From assembly GCA_964464755.1 (NCBI GenBank), contig CAYXGZ010000051.1:1-24637 (forward strand): a stretch of DNA of 24,637 nucleotides, read 5' to 3'. The DNA comes from CAYXGZ01 sp964464755 (GTDB lineage Bacteria; Planctomycetota; MHYJ01; JACPRB01). Under the pieces are notes generated by a model that saw only the letters and a program-made list of their open reading frames with translations, was not told where the DNA came from and did no database searches. This document shows positions 14,090 through 20,684 of the stretch, piece by piece. The position numbers and the translations under genes were made by a program. The stretch's first letter is position 1. Each line of letters opens with the position of its first letter.

Positions 14090-15525
14090 CGGACCAGGGC
14101 CCGCATCCGCTCGGACTCCAGCCTCACCTCGACCGTGAAGCCCCGCTCCCGGATCCGCCCCAGCAGGGCGGGCAGCCGCTCCCGCGTGGCCGGGCCCTCG
14201 GGCGGGAGCGCGGCGCGGGCCGCCACCGAGTAGTCGAGCTCCACCGGGCGGGCCGGATCGAGGACGTCGAGCGACTGGAAGAAGAGGCCGAAGCGCGTGA
14301 TCGGCGGCAGCTTCACCAGCTCCGCCGAGCCGGCGAACCAGGACTCCTTCTCCGTGCGCAGCGCCCACCCGCCGAGCCACGTGCTGTAGTGGGCCTCGAC
14401 GACGGCGGCGCGGGCCACCCCGACGCGGGCGAGGGCCTCGGCGAGCTGGTAGGAGCGGCGGCGGACGCGGACGGAGGTCCGGCCGGGCGAGGCCCGGAGG
14501 TCGATCTCGCCGTCCTCCGCGCGCACCTTCGCGAGGAAGGCCAGCGCCCCCTCGCGCGGGATGAAGCCGATCCGCCGCGTCCCGCCCACGTCGTGCTGGA
14601 GCACGATGCGGACCTCGGGGAAGCGCGCGTCGCTGAAGCCGAGGAACTCGACCTGCAGCGCCACGCCGGGCTCGATGAGGTCGAGGTGCTGGAAGAAGGC
14701 CTCGAGGCTCGAGATGGGCGGGAGCGGGACCGCGCCCCGGGGCGTCGCCAGCCACGACCCCGCGGCCGTGCGCAGGGCCCAGCCCTCGAGGTACGTGCTC
14801 CAGGTCGCCTCGGTCACCGCGGCCGGGTCCACCTTCGCCTTCGCGGCCGCGTCGGCGAGGCGGAAGGCGCGGGGCCGCACGTCCTGGTCGAGGCGCAGGT
14901 CCGCGGAGCGGGGCTGCTCGAGGATCGAGTCGCCGTGCGGGAAGACGACGCTGCGGTGCGTCCCCTCGACGCTCCTCGAGGAGAGCAGCTTCTCCTCGAC
15001 GTCGACGGCGGAGATCCGGCGGTAGCGCACGCGGCCGCCGGCCTCGCGCTGCTCCCAGTAGAGGTTCTGCGCGGCCTCCTCGCGGGAGTAGTCGAAGTGC
15101 CGGACGGCGAAGCGCTTGGGGAAGCCGATGAAGCGGATCCGGGGGCGGAACTGGATCGTCTCCCCGGGCAGGAGGACGCCGACGTTGAGGGGCTCGACGG
15201 GCCCCGGCTTCGGGTCGGCGGCGGGCACGTACTCGTCCTTCGCTGCGTCGTAGCGCAGCGCGCGCTGGGACGCGGCCGACCAGGAGATGACGGGCGCGCC
15301 GTCGGGCCCGGCGACGTCCTTGAGGACGACGACGCGGTCCTTCGACGCGTTGCGGAGCTGGATGACGAAGAGGCCGATCTCGCCCTCGATGGGGTCGGGG
15401 GACATCACGTCGAGGGCGCAGACGACCTCGAGGGAGGCGCGCGTCGGCCCGGGGCCGTCCGGTCGCGGTCCCGCGGGGGCGCAGGCGGCGAGGAGGGCGA
15501 GGAGGAGGGGGGCGGCGGTCCTCAT
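14086..15525 (-). CDS. Lipoprotein with a duplicated C-terminal domain, function unknown
   Basis: A 479-residue secreted lipoprotein. A short signal peptide ends in the lipobox LLAAC (Cys15). Residues about 30-200 form a beta-rich N-terminal domain, and the rest is an internal duplication. Repeat 1 (about 219-354) has TYLEGWALRTAAGSWLA, VPLPPISSLEAFFQHLDLIEP; repeat 2 (about 357-478) has TWLGGWALRTEKESWFA, VKLPPITRFGLFFQSLDVLDP. Each unit carries the pattern [ST]-x-L-x-GWALRT-x3-SW[LF]A then LPPI-x3-x-FFQ-LD and closes with a basic amphipathic stretch. I do not recognise the domain family. The gene follows panD by 29 nt with an intervening perfect stem-loop, so it may be cotranscribed. The neighbourhood of pilin-like proteins suggests an envelope role, but nothing more specific can be supported. 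Confidence 0.85.
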   Translation of the reverse strand: MRTAAPLLLALLAACAPAGPRPDGPGPTRASLEVVCALDVMSPDPIEGEIGLFVIQLRNASKDRVVVLKDVAGPDGAPVISWSAASQRALRYDAAKDEYVPAADPKPGPVEPLNVGVLLPGETIQFRPRIRFIGFPKRFAVRHFDYSREEAAQNLYWEQREAGGRVRYRRISAVDVEEKLLSSRSVEGTHRSVVFPHGDSILEQPRSADLRLDQDVRPRAFRLADAAAKAKVDPAAVTEATWSTYLEGWALRTAAGSWLATPRGAVPLPPISSLEAFFQHLDLIEPGVALQVEFLGFSDARFPEVRIVLQHDVGGTRRIGFIPREGALAFLAKVRAEDGEIDLRASPGRTSVRVRRRSYQLAEALARVGVARAAVVEAHYSTWLGGWALRTEKESWFAGSAELVKLPPITRFGLFFQSLDVLDPARPVELDYSVAARAALPPEGPATRERLPALLGRIRERGFTVEVRLESERMRALVR

Positions 15526-15535
15526 GGCATCCAGA

Positions 15536-15552
15536 CGGGCCGGTCCGGCCCG
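15536..15552. other. 17-bp perfect palindrome between panD and the lipoprotein gene
   Basis: CGGGCCGG, one central base, CCGGCCCG: an exact 8-bp inverted repeat located 2 nt after the panD stop and 10 nt before the lipoprotein ATG. There is no T-run, so it is not a standard terminator. It could be a partial terminator, an mRNA-stabilising hairpin that limits lipoprotein expression, or a protein site. Confidence 0.4.
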
Positions 15553-15554
15553 GT

Positions 15555-15905
15555 TCAGGCGAGCTTGTTGCCGGGCTTGAGCTTGACGACCTTCGGGCCC
15601 TTGAAGGCGCGGGCCTCGGCGTCGTCGAGGATCCCGAAGCCCATGATGATGACCTCGTCTCCGACGTGGGCGTGGCGGGCGGCGCTGCCGTAGATGCCGA
15701 CGATGCCGCTGCCGGCCTTCTCGGGGATGAGGTAGGTCTCGAGGCGGGCGCCCGTGTTCACGTTGGCGATGAGGACCTTCTCCCAGGGGAGCAGGCCCGC
15801 GGCCTCGAGGATCGCGGTGTCCACGCCGCAGCTCCCCGTGTAGCGGAGCTCGGACTTGGTCACGGTCGCGCCGGCGATCTTGGCGGTGCAGAGTTGGCGC
15901 TGCAT
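15555..15905 (-). CDS. panD: Aspartate 1-decarboxylase precursor
   Basis: A 116-residue PanD, which converts L-aspartate to beta-alanine for pantothenate and CoA synthesis. The self-cleavage site is intact: YTGSCGVD with Gly24-Ser25, where Ser25 becomes the pyruvoyl group. Lys9 in CTAKIAGATVT and the downstream ANVNTGARLETYLI and NGAAAR-like YGSAARHAHVGDEVIIMGFG segments are characteristic. Length is standard. The ATG at 15905 is supported by the conserved start and by a TTGCCT-N17-TATATT promoter whose predicted +1 falls about 3 nt before it, so the mRNA would be nearly leaderless. It sits between pilin-like gene 1 and the lipoprotein gene, and no other pan gene is in the window. Confidence 0.95.
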   Translation of the reverse strand: MQRQLCTAKIAGATVTKSELRYTGSCGVDTAILEAAGLLPWEKVLIANVNTGARLETYLIPEKAGSGIVGIYGSAARHAHVGDEVIIMGFGILDDAEARAFKGPKVVKLKPGNKLA

Positions 15906-15914
15906 GGGCGGATC

Positions 15915-15943
15915 AATATACCGCCGGTCCCGGGTGGAGGCAA
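15915..15943 (-). promoter_or_regulatory. Promoter of panD (TTGCCT-N17-TATATT)
   Basis: On the minus strand TTGCCT (15943-15938) and TATATT (15920-15915) are 17 nt apart, with the ATG 9 nt after the -10 box. The predicted transcript starts about 3 nt before the ATG. The promoter overlaps the gap and the 3' end of the upstream gene for pilin-like protein 1. Confidence 0.6.
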
Positions 15944-15949
15944 TCCTCC

Positions 15950-16381
15950 TCAGGGCCGGGTCATCTCGGCGGCCAGCGTCCAGGCGGAGTCCCGGGGGCG
16001 GGCGACGCCGCAGGACCCGTCGCGGAGCAGGACGCAGCCCCCGGCCCCGCGGCCGTGCCCGTCCACCGCGTCGGCGGCGATCGGGACCTGGCCCGCGAGC
16101 GGCTCGATCGCCTTCGCGGGACCGCGGTAGGGGGCGCCGAAGGGGCAGGAGGCCCCCGGGAGCAGGTCGCTCCAGAACGCGGCGCCCGTGGAGGCGGGGC
16201 CCGACCCGTGCTTCGCGCGGTGCGCCTCGACGGCCTTGCCGAGGGCCTGGAAGTTCGAGAGGCAGCGGGCGATCTTGTCGTTGCGGATCGAGCGGACCCA
16301 GGCGGGCAGGAGGAGGGCCCCCGCGATGCCCACGACGAGGATCGCGACGAGGAGTTCGATCAGCGTGAAACCGCGTCGCAT
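15950..16381 (-). CDS. Pilin-like protein 1 of 5 (type IV prepilin N-terminus)
   Basis: A 143-residue prepilin-like protein starting MRRGFTLIEL: Gly4-Phe5 is the prepilin peptidase site and Glu9 the +5 glutamate, followed by a hydrophobic helix to about residue 27. It is the most divergent of five tandem paralogues but keeps their landmarks: Cys40 after the helix, FW (69-70), CP with Cys79, YRGP (85-88), then HGRGAGG with His109, Gly122 and Trp134 at the exact H-x12-G-x11-W spacing found in all five. It is shorter because the segment between Cys40 and Cys79 and that before RGP are reduced. The ATG is 6 nt after the stop of gene 2, so it is probably cotranscribed and coupled. It probably inserts in the inner membrane as a pseudopilin or minor pilin. 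Confidence 0.85.
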   Translation of the reverse strand: MRRGFTLIELLVAILVVGIAGALLLPAWVRSIRNDKIARCLSNFQALGKAVEAHRAKHGSGPASTGAAFWSDLLPGASCPFGAPYRGPAKAIEPLAGQVPIAADAVDGHGRGAGGCVLLRDGSCGVARPRDSAWTLAAEMTRP

Positions 16382-16387
16382 CGGGCG

Positions 16388-17002
16388 TCAGGGTCCCGTG
16401 AACTCGCCGGCCCGGACCCACTGGGGGTCGGTCTCGCGGTAGTGCGCGACCTGGCCGTTGTGGAGCACGACGTTGCCGCCCTGGCCGGGGCCGTGGTTGT
16501 TCCTGGGGCGGTCCTGGTCGGCGCCGAGAAGGTCGCCGGGTTCGAGCGTGTTGGCGTCGCGGAGCGGGCCCCGGTAATCCGTCTTCCCGACCGAGACGAG
16601 GCTCTCGGCGACGGGGCAGAACAGCACGTTGGGGTCCTGGAGCATGGGCTGCGGGGTGCGGGTGAGCTTCAGCCAGAAGTGCCCGCGGGTCTCGGAGGGC
16701 AGCTGGCGGTTCTGGCCGCCGTAGACGGTGCGGTAGACGTCCATCGACTGCCAGAGGATGCGGAGGTTGTTCCCGCACTGGGTGCGCCGCTCCCGGACCT
16801 GCGCGGCCTGGCTGACCACGGTGAAAAGGGAGGCGGCGGCGACCGCGACGGCGACGCCCCCTCCGACCATGCCGAGGAGCACCCAGCCGCTGCGCTTCTT
16901 CTTCGGGCCCTTGCCCTTTCCCTTGCCCTTGCCTTGCGGCGGGGGCGGGGCGGGCTTCTTCTTCTTCTGGAGCGGGATCAGCCCGCGGTCGGGGATGGCC
17001 AT
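16388..17002 (-). CDS. Pilin-like protein 2 of 5 with a replaced, Lys-rich N-terminus
   Basis: A 204-residue membrane protein whose C-terminal part is paralogous to its pilin neighbours but whose N-terminus is not a prepilin leader. Instead there is a basic cytoplasmic tail with KKKK (13-16), PPPP and a GKGKGKG run (24-32), then a membrane segment (about 39-62). The shared part follows: Cys76, W84, FWLKLTRTP (109-117), Cys129 in FCPVA, YRGP (143-146), and NNHGPGQGGNVVL with His170, Gly183 and Trp195 (H-x12-G-x11-W). No prepilin peptidase site or +5 Glu exists, so it should stay as a simple single-pass anchor and not enter a pilus in the normal way. A TATCCT box 9 nt before the ATG is a possible weak promoter. 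Confidence 0.82.
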   Translation of the reverse strand: MAIPDRGLIPLQKKKKPAPPPPQGKGKGKGKGPKKKRSGWVLLGMVGGGVAVAVAAASLFTVVSQAAQVRERRTQCGNNLRILWQSMDVYRTVYGGQNRQLPSETRGHFWLKLTRTPQPMLQDPNVLFCPVAESLVSVGKTDYRGPLRDANTLEPGDLLGADQDRPRNNHGPGQGGNVVLHNGQVAHYRETDPQWVRAGEFTGP

Positions 17003-17065
17003 CGCGGATACAGGATACCGGGTGTCCGTAGGGAATCGGATGAAATTTGAAGCGGAATCGCGCCG

Positions 17066-17578
17066 CTACTCGCCAGTCTTCGAATCGGCATCGATCCAGA
17101 CCGGGTCGGACTCCTCGTAGGCCTGGATGGAGCCCGACTTCAGCAGGACGCTGCCGCCCTCGCCCGGTCCGTGGTTGTTCTCGGGGCGGTTCCGGTCGGC
17201 GCCGACGGGGTCGCCGTCCGCGCAGCCATTGACGTCCCGGGCCGGGCCCCGGTAATCGGTCCGGTCCGGAACCGGTTCGTTCCCCGCCAGCGGGCAGAAG
17301 TAGATCTCGATCCGGTCGACCAGGGGTTTCGGGGTCCGGGCCAGGACCAGCCAGAATCGGCTGCCGGTCTCCCGGGGGAAGAGTCGCGAGGGACCGCCGT
17401 AGGTGTCCCGGTTGATGGACTGGAGCTGCCACAGGGAGCGGAGCTGGGCGCGGCACCGGGCCAGGGTCGAGTAGTCCCGGCCGCGAGGCCAGAGCGCGAT
17501 GGCGAGGGCGATGGCCGCGACCACCAGGAGGACCAGGACGGCCACCCTGAGGATGGAGGCGATGATGCCGGACGGCAT
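17066..17578 (-). CDS. Pilin-like protein 3 of 5 with a non-prepilin membrane anchor
   Basis: A 170-residue protein very similar to gene 4 over residues 38-170, but starting with a plain hydrophobic anchor (about 5-30, ending WPRGRD) in place of the prepilin leader. Shared landmarks are Cys42, LW (49-50), FWLVLARTPKPLVD, EIYFCPLAGNEP (Cys95), YRGP (109-112), and ENNHGPGEGGSVLL with His136, Gly149 and Trp161. A 25-nt stretch near its 3' end is identical to the matching place in gene 4, pointing to recent duplication or gene conversion. The start lies 22 nt after a strong terminator hairpin that ends gene 4, and no -10 box is seen between them, so expression would need read-through. Confidence 0.82.
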   Translation of the reverse strand: MPSGIIASILRVAVLVLLVVAAIALAIALWPRGRDYSTLARCRAQLRSLWQLQSINRDTYGGPSRLFPRETGSRFWLVLARTPKPLVDRIEIYFCPLAGNEPVPDRTDYRGPARDVNGCADGDPVGADRNRPENNHGPGEGGSVLLKSGSIQAYEESDPVWIDADSKTGE

Positions 17579-17691
17579 GGCGGGCTCCGGAAACGGAAAC
17601 GCCCCCGGCGCGGGGCGCCGGGGGCGTGGAATCGACGGATCCTAGTTCGCGGTCTTCGAGTTGGCCTCGATCCAGACCGGGTCGGACTCCT
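17091..17691. repeat. 25-nt direct repeat linking pilin-like genes 3 and 4 (17091-17115 and 17667-17691)
   Basis: The same 25 bases occur at both positions, 576 bp apart, in the same orientation and at the same codon positions near the 3' ends of the two genes (encoding the DPVWI region). Flanking sequence is also highly alike but broken by substitutions. This is the trace of a tandem gene duplication or of gene conversion, not a mobile element. Confidence 0.8.
17588..17626 (-). terminator. Rho-independent terminator after pilin-like gene 4
   Basis: On the minus strand an exact 12-bp GC stem (17626-17615 with 17611-17600, loop CCC) is followed by a T-rich stretch GTTTCCGTTTCC. It begins 16 nt after the gene 4 stop and ends about 10-22 nt before gene 3. 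This is the most stable hairpin in the pilin block and would strongly reduce transcription of genes 3 to 1. Confidence 0.8.
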
Positions 17692-18157
17692 GGTACTCCT
17701 GGACGGAGCCGAGCTTCAGCAGGACGTTGCCGCCTTCGTTCGCGCCGTGGTTGTTCTCGGGCTGGTTCTTGTCGGCGCCGACGGGGTCCTTCTCGTCGAA
17801 CTTGTTGACGTTGCCGCTCGGGCCGCGGAAGTCCGTCACGTCCGGCGCGGGCTCGTTGCCGGCCACCGGGCAGAAGTAGATCTCCATCTTGTCGACCAGG
17901 GCCTTCGGCGTCCGCGTCAGCTTCAGCCAGAAGTTCCCGCCGGTCTCGACCGGCATCAGCTTGTTCGAGCCGCCGTACTGGTTCATGTAGTTGTACATGG
18001 ACTGCCACAGCGACCGGATGTTGGCGGCGCAGTTCGTCTTCTTCGCCTGCTTCAGCGCGCGGGCGACCGCGGGCAGCAGCAACGACGCCAGGATCCCGAT
18101 GATGACGATGACGACCAGCAGCTCGACCAGCGTGAACCCGTTCTTCGACTTCCGCAT
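17642..18157 (-). CDS. Pilin-like protein 4 of 5 (type IV prepilin N-terminus)
   Basis: A 171-residue prepilin: MRKSKNGFTLVELL with the Gly7-Phe8 cleavage site and +5 Glu12, and a canonical hydrophobic helix to about residue 30. The C-terminal domain has Cys43, LW (50-51), FWLKLTRTPKALVD (77-89), Cys96 in IYFCPVAGNEP, FRGP (110-113), DPVGADKNQPENNHG with His137, Gly150 and Trp162. The ATG at 18157 is chosen over the in-frame TTG four codons upstream because GGAGG lies 5 nt before it. It has the best promoter of the block (18257-18285), a leader of about 93 nt and a strong terminator right after it, so it can be expressed as a single-gene unit. It is probably the major or best-expressed member. 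It resembles GspG-like and planctomycete H-X9-DG-type pilins but the motif spacing differs. Confidence 0.88.
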   Translation of the reverse strand: MRKSKNGFTLVELLVVIVIIGILASLLLPAVARALKQAKKTNCAANIRSLWQSMYNYMNQYGGSNKLMPVETGGNFWLKLTRTPKALVDKMEIYFCPVAGNEPAPDVTDFRGPSGNVNKFDEKDPVGADKNQPENNHGANEGGNVLLKLGSVQEYQESDPVWIEANSKTAN

Positions 18158-18256
18158 GTGCACCTCCAAGGCTCGGTCCGGACGGGGATGAAATATGATG
18201 ATTCCCCCGGGCGGCGTCCCCGTACCACGCGGGGAAGAGCCGCCGCCACGGACCCG

Positions 18257-18285
18257 ATTTTAGGCCCCCCGCCTCGGGGGGTCAA
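18257..18285 (-). promoter_or_regulatory. Promoter of pilin-like gene 4 (TTGACC-N17-TAAAAT) with a palindromic spacer
   Basis: On the minus strand TTGACC (18285-18280) and TAAAAT (18262-18257) are exactly 17 nt apart. The spacer is almost entirely an inverted repeat, CCCCCCG/CGGGGGG (18265-18281, 3-nt loop), which may be a regulator site or a terminator for upstream gene 5 with no T-run. The 160-nt region 18158-18317 also holds a second long inverted repeat (18238-18247 with 18300-18309) that encloses the promoter, and a TCCCCG/CGGGGA hairpin in the leader. Confidence 0.7.
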
Positions 18286-18317
18286 TGATAGGACTCCGCG
18301 GCGGCGGCTTTTGTCTG

Positions 18318-18824
18318 CTAATCCTGCAGGGCCGAGCGGCACTCGATCCAGAGCGCCTCGTCCTCGCGGCACTCCACGACGTCGCCCGCCTTCAGGATGA
18401 CGAGGCCCCCCTCGCCCCGGCCGTGGTTCTCCTCCCGGTCCGCGCCCAGCGGGTCCCGCGCGTCCAGCTTGTTCGCCGAGCGGCCCGGGCCGCGGTAGGT
18501 CGTCTTCCCGGCCTCCGCCGGATCGCCCGAGCAGGGGCAGTGGAAGAGCTCGGGGTTCTCGACCAGCGGCTTCGGCGTCTTCGTCAGCGCGAGCCAGAAC
18601 TCGCCCCCGGTCGCCGAGGGCAGGTGCCGGCCCTTGCCGTGGCCCGCGAGGTAGACCAGCTGGAGCCCGTGCAGCTGCTTCAGGTTGTTCATGCACGAGG
18701 CCACCCTCGCCCGGTGCAGCGCCTGGACGACCGCCGGCAGCAGCAGCGACGCCAGGATCCCGATGATCACGATCACGACCAGCAGCTCGACCAGCGTGAA
18801 GCCCCCGACCTTCCTGTCGCGCAT
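18318..18824 (-). CDS. Pilin-like protein 5 of 5 (type IV prepilin N-terminus)
   Basis: A 168-residue prepilin: MRDRKVGGFTLVELL with Gly8-Phe9 at the cleavage site and +5 Glu13, then a hydrophobic helix to about residue 31. The shared domain shows Cys44, FWLALTKTPKPLVE (76-89), Cys96 in FHCPCSGDP (with an extra Cys98), YRGP (110-113), DPLGADREENHG with His134, Gly147 and Trp159, again at H-x12-G-x11-W. Two extra cysteines (152, 162) flank the Trp. The start is set by GGAGG about 6 nt upstream; the frame is open much further upstream but that is a GC-rich shadow of the mutase gene. It is the first gene of the block. The 83-nt gap to the mutase contains no clear promoter, so transcription may continue from the upstream operon. 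Confidence 0.87.
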   Translation of the reverse strand: MRDRKVGGFTLVELLVVIVIIGILASLLLPAVVQALHRARVASCMNNLKQLHGLQLVYLAGHGKGRHLPSATGGEFWLALTKTPKPLVENPELFHCPCSGDPAEAGKTTYRGPGRSANKLDARDPLGADREENHGRGEGGLVILKAGDVVECREDEALWIECRSALQD

Positions 18825-18907
18825 ACCGACCTCCTGGAATGAAGGGATGAATGAATCCATATGCCGGGGAGACCGGGAGCCGGGGGGATTTGTCTGGAGA
18901 AAAGCGA

Positions 18908-20245
18908 CTACTCGGCGACGGCGCCGAAGGCCGAGAGCAGGCCGACCACCTCCCGGCGCCGCTCGTCGAGCAGCGGGGCGGAGGCCGCCTCGAGGTTCAG
19001 CCGGAGGAGGGGCTCGGTGTTCGAGGGCCGCAGGTTCAGCCACCAGTCCGCGAACTCGACCGTCACGCCGTCGAGCCGGTCGGACTTGCCCCCCGCGAGC
19101 GCCTTCACCACGCCCTCCATCGCTCCGGCCTTGTCCTCGACGTGGAAATTCAGCTCGCCCGTCGCGTGGTAGCGGCGGTAGGGCGCCAGCAGCTCGCCGA
19201 TCGGGCGGTCCTGGGTCCCGAGGAGATCCACGAGCTTCGCGAACGCCAGCAGGCCGGAGTCCGCGAAGTAGTGCTCGCGGAAGTAGTAGTGCCCGGAGAG
19301 CTCGCCGCCGAGGACGGCGTCGTGCTTCCGCATGGTCTGCTTGATGAAGGCGTGGCCGACCCGCTCGCGGTGGGGCACGCCGCCCGCCTTGAGGATCTCC
19401 TCGCGGACAACGCGGCTCGACCGCAGGTCGTACACGATGGCCGCGCCCGGGTGCCGCTGCAGCTCGCGCTTGGCGAGCAGCACCGTGACGAGGTCGCTGC
19501 CGATGCGCCGCCCGTCGGCGTCGAGGAACATGCAGCGGTCGCCGTCGCCGTCGAAGCACACCCCGAGGTCGGCCTTGGTCTCGACGACGCGGCGCGAGCA
19601 GTCCCGGATGTTCTCGTCCTTGAGCGGGTTGGGCTCGTGGTTGGGGAAGCGGCCGTCGGCCTCGAAGTAGAGCCGCTCGACCTGGAGCGGGAGCCCGTCG
19701 AAGAGCGCGTCGAAGTGCGGCCCGACGGCGCCGTTGGCCGTGTCGACCACGATCTTCAGGGGCCGGATCTTCCCGATGGCCCGGCGCAGGTGCTCGCGGT
19801 AGGCCTGGCGGATGTCCGCCGTGGCGACGACCGGCGCTCCGGAAGCCGGACCGGGGTCCTGGCGGCACAGGGCCTCGAGCTCCTTGAGGCCGGTCTGCTC
19901 GCCGACCGGCGCGGCGCCCGCCCGGCAGATCTTGAAGCCGATGTCGGGCGGGGGATTGTGGGACGCGGTGACCATGATGCCGCCGTCGAGCTTCAGCGAG
20001 CCGACGGCGAAGTAGGACATCGGCGTCGTCACCTGGCCGAGGTCCGTGACGCGGGCCCCCGCGGCGGCGGCGCCCCGGATCGTCGCGGCGGACACGGCGG
20101 GGGCGGCGAGGCGGACGTCGCGGCCGACCGCGATCGTCTTCGCGGACAGGAGCTTGACGGTCCAGTACCCGACGCGCTCCGCGAGGCGGTCGTCGATCTC
20201 GGTCGGGTACCGGCCCCGGATGTCGTAGGCCTTGAAGACCGCCAT
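18908..20245 (-). CDS. Phosphomannomutase/phosphoglucomutase (alpha-D-phosphohexomutase superfamily)
   Basis: A 445-residue enzyme that interconverts hexose 1- and 6-phosphates. All four active-site loops are present: the phosphoserine loop TASHNP (93-98, Ser95), the metal loop DGDGDR (232-237), the sugar-binding loop GELSGH (314-319) and the phosphate-binding loop RPSNTEP (406-412). The N-terminal FKAYDIRG and GELSGHYYFRE point to the bifunctional PMM/PGM (AlgC/ManB) type and not GlmM, which usually has a GEQSGH loop. Length is normal. It supplies activated sugars for polysaccharide or LPS. It starts one nt after the TPR-like gene stop, as the last gene of the rhomboid-VWA-TPR-mutase operon. 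Confidence 0.94.
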   Translation of the reverse strand: MAVFKAYDIRGRYPTEIDDRLAERVGYWTVKLLSAKTIAVGRDVRLAAPAVSAATIRGAAAAGARVTDLGQVTTPMSYFAVGSLKLDGGIMVTASHNPPPDIGFKICRAGAAPVGEQTGLKELEALCRQDPGPASGAPVVATADIRQAYREHLRRAIGKIRPLKIVVDTANGAVGPHFDALFDGLPLQVERLYFEADGRFPNHEPNPLKDENIRDCSRRVVETKADLGVCFDGDGDRCMFLDADGRRIGSDLVTVLLAKRELQRHPGAAIVYDLRSSRVVREEILKAGGVPHRERVGHAFIKQTMRKHDAVLGGELSGHYYFREHYFADSGLLAFAKLVDLLGTQDRPIGELLAPYRRYHATGELNFHVEDKAGAMEGVVKALAGGKSDRLDGVTVEFADWWLNLRPSNTEPLLRLNLEAASAPLLDERRREVVGLLSAFGAVAE

Positions 20246-20246
20246 G

Positions 20247-20660
20247 CTACTGGTCGATGTCCCAGACGTTGTACTGCGAGCGGAGCCACTGCACGGCGTT
20301 GATCCCGCGCGGGTCGTCGGGGTACTCGCGGGCCAGCTGCTTCCAGACCGGGATCGCCTCGGCCTTCATCCCCTCGTCGTGGAGGGCGATCCCCTCGCGC
20401 TCCAGCGAGAGCGGCCGCTCGGGATCGGTCGGGTAGCGGTTCGTGAAGCTGCGGTAGGCGGTCGCCGCCTCCTTGTAGCGCATCGTGTGGAAGTAGATCC
20501 CGGCGAGGCGGAGGTGCCACTTCCGGGAGTCCGGCGACTTGGGGTTCTTGTCGATCTGCGAGAAGTAGCAGCGCATCGAGGGCGAGCTGAAGAGGATGAA
20601 CGGGCTCGCGAGGAGCAGGATGCACGCGAAGATCGTGATCCAGAACTTCTTGCCTTCCAT
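20247..20660 (-). CDS. Small membrane-anchored TPR-like protein
   Basis: A 137-residue protein with an N-terminal membrane anchor (about 7-24) and one or two helix-turn-helix units resembling tetratricopeptide repeats: WHLRLAGIYFHTMRYKEAATAYRSF (48-72) followed by RYPTDPE, then GIALHDEGMKAEAIPVWKQLAREYPDDP (90-117). The Y/W-x-x-L-A-R-x-Y-P-D-D-P ending is typical of YbgF/BamD-like repeats. It probably offers a protein-binding surface at the membrane; the partner is unknown. It has its own TATACT box 24 nt upstream of the start and GGGAGG as ribosome site, so it and the mutase may be expressed independently of the VWA gene. The mutase follows after one nt. Confidence 0.75.
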   Translation of the reverse strand: MEGKKFWITIFACILLLASPFILFSSPSMRCYFSQIDKNPKSPDSRKWHLRLAGIYFHTMRYKEAATAYRSFTNRYPTDPERPLSLEREGIALHDEGMKAEAIPVWKQLAREYPDDPRGINAVQWLRSQYNVWDIDQ

Positions 20661-20684
20661 GGCGACCTCCCGGAGTACGTAGGC

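Noticed and set aside
15906..18008. Upstream in-frame extension of panD to a very long protein (817 codons)
   Set aside because: Only the last 117 codons are PanD; the ATG at 15905 matches the family start and has its own promoter. The extension is out of frame with the pilin-like genes it overlaps.
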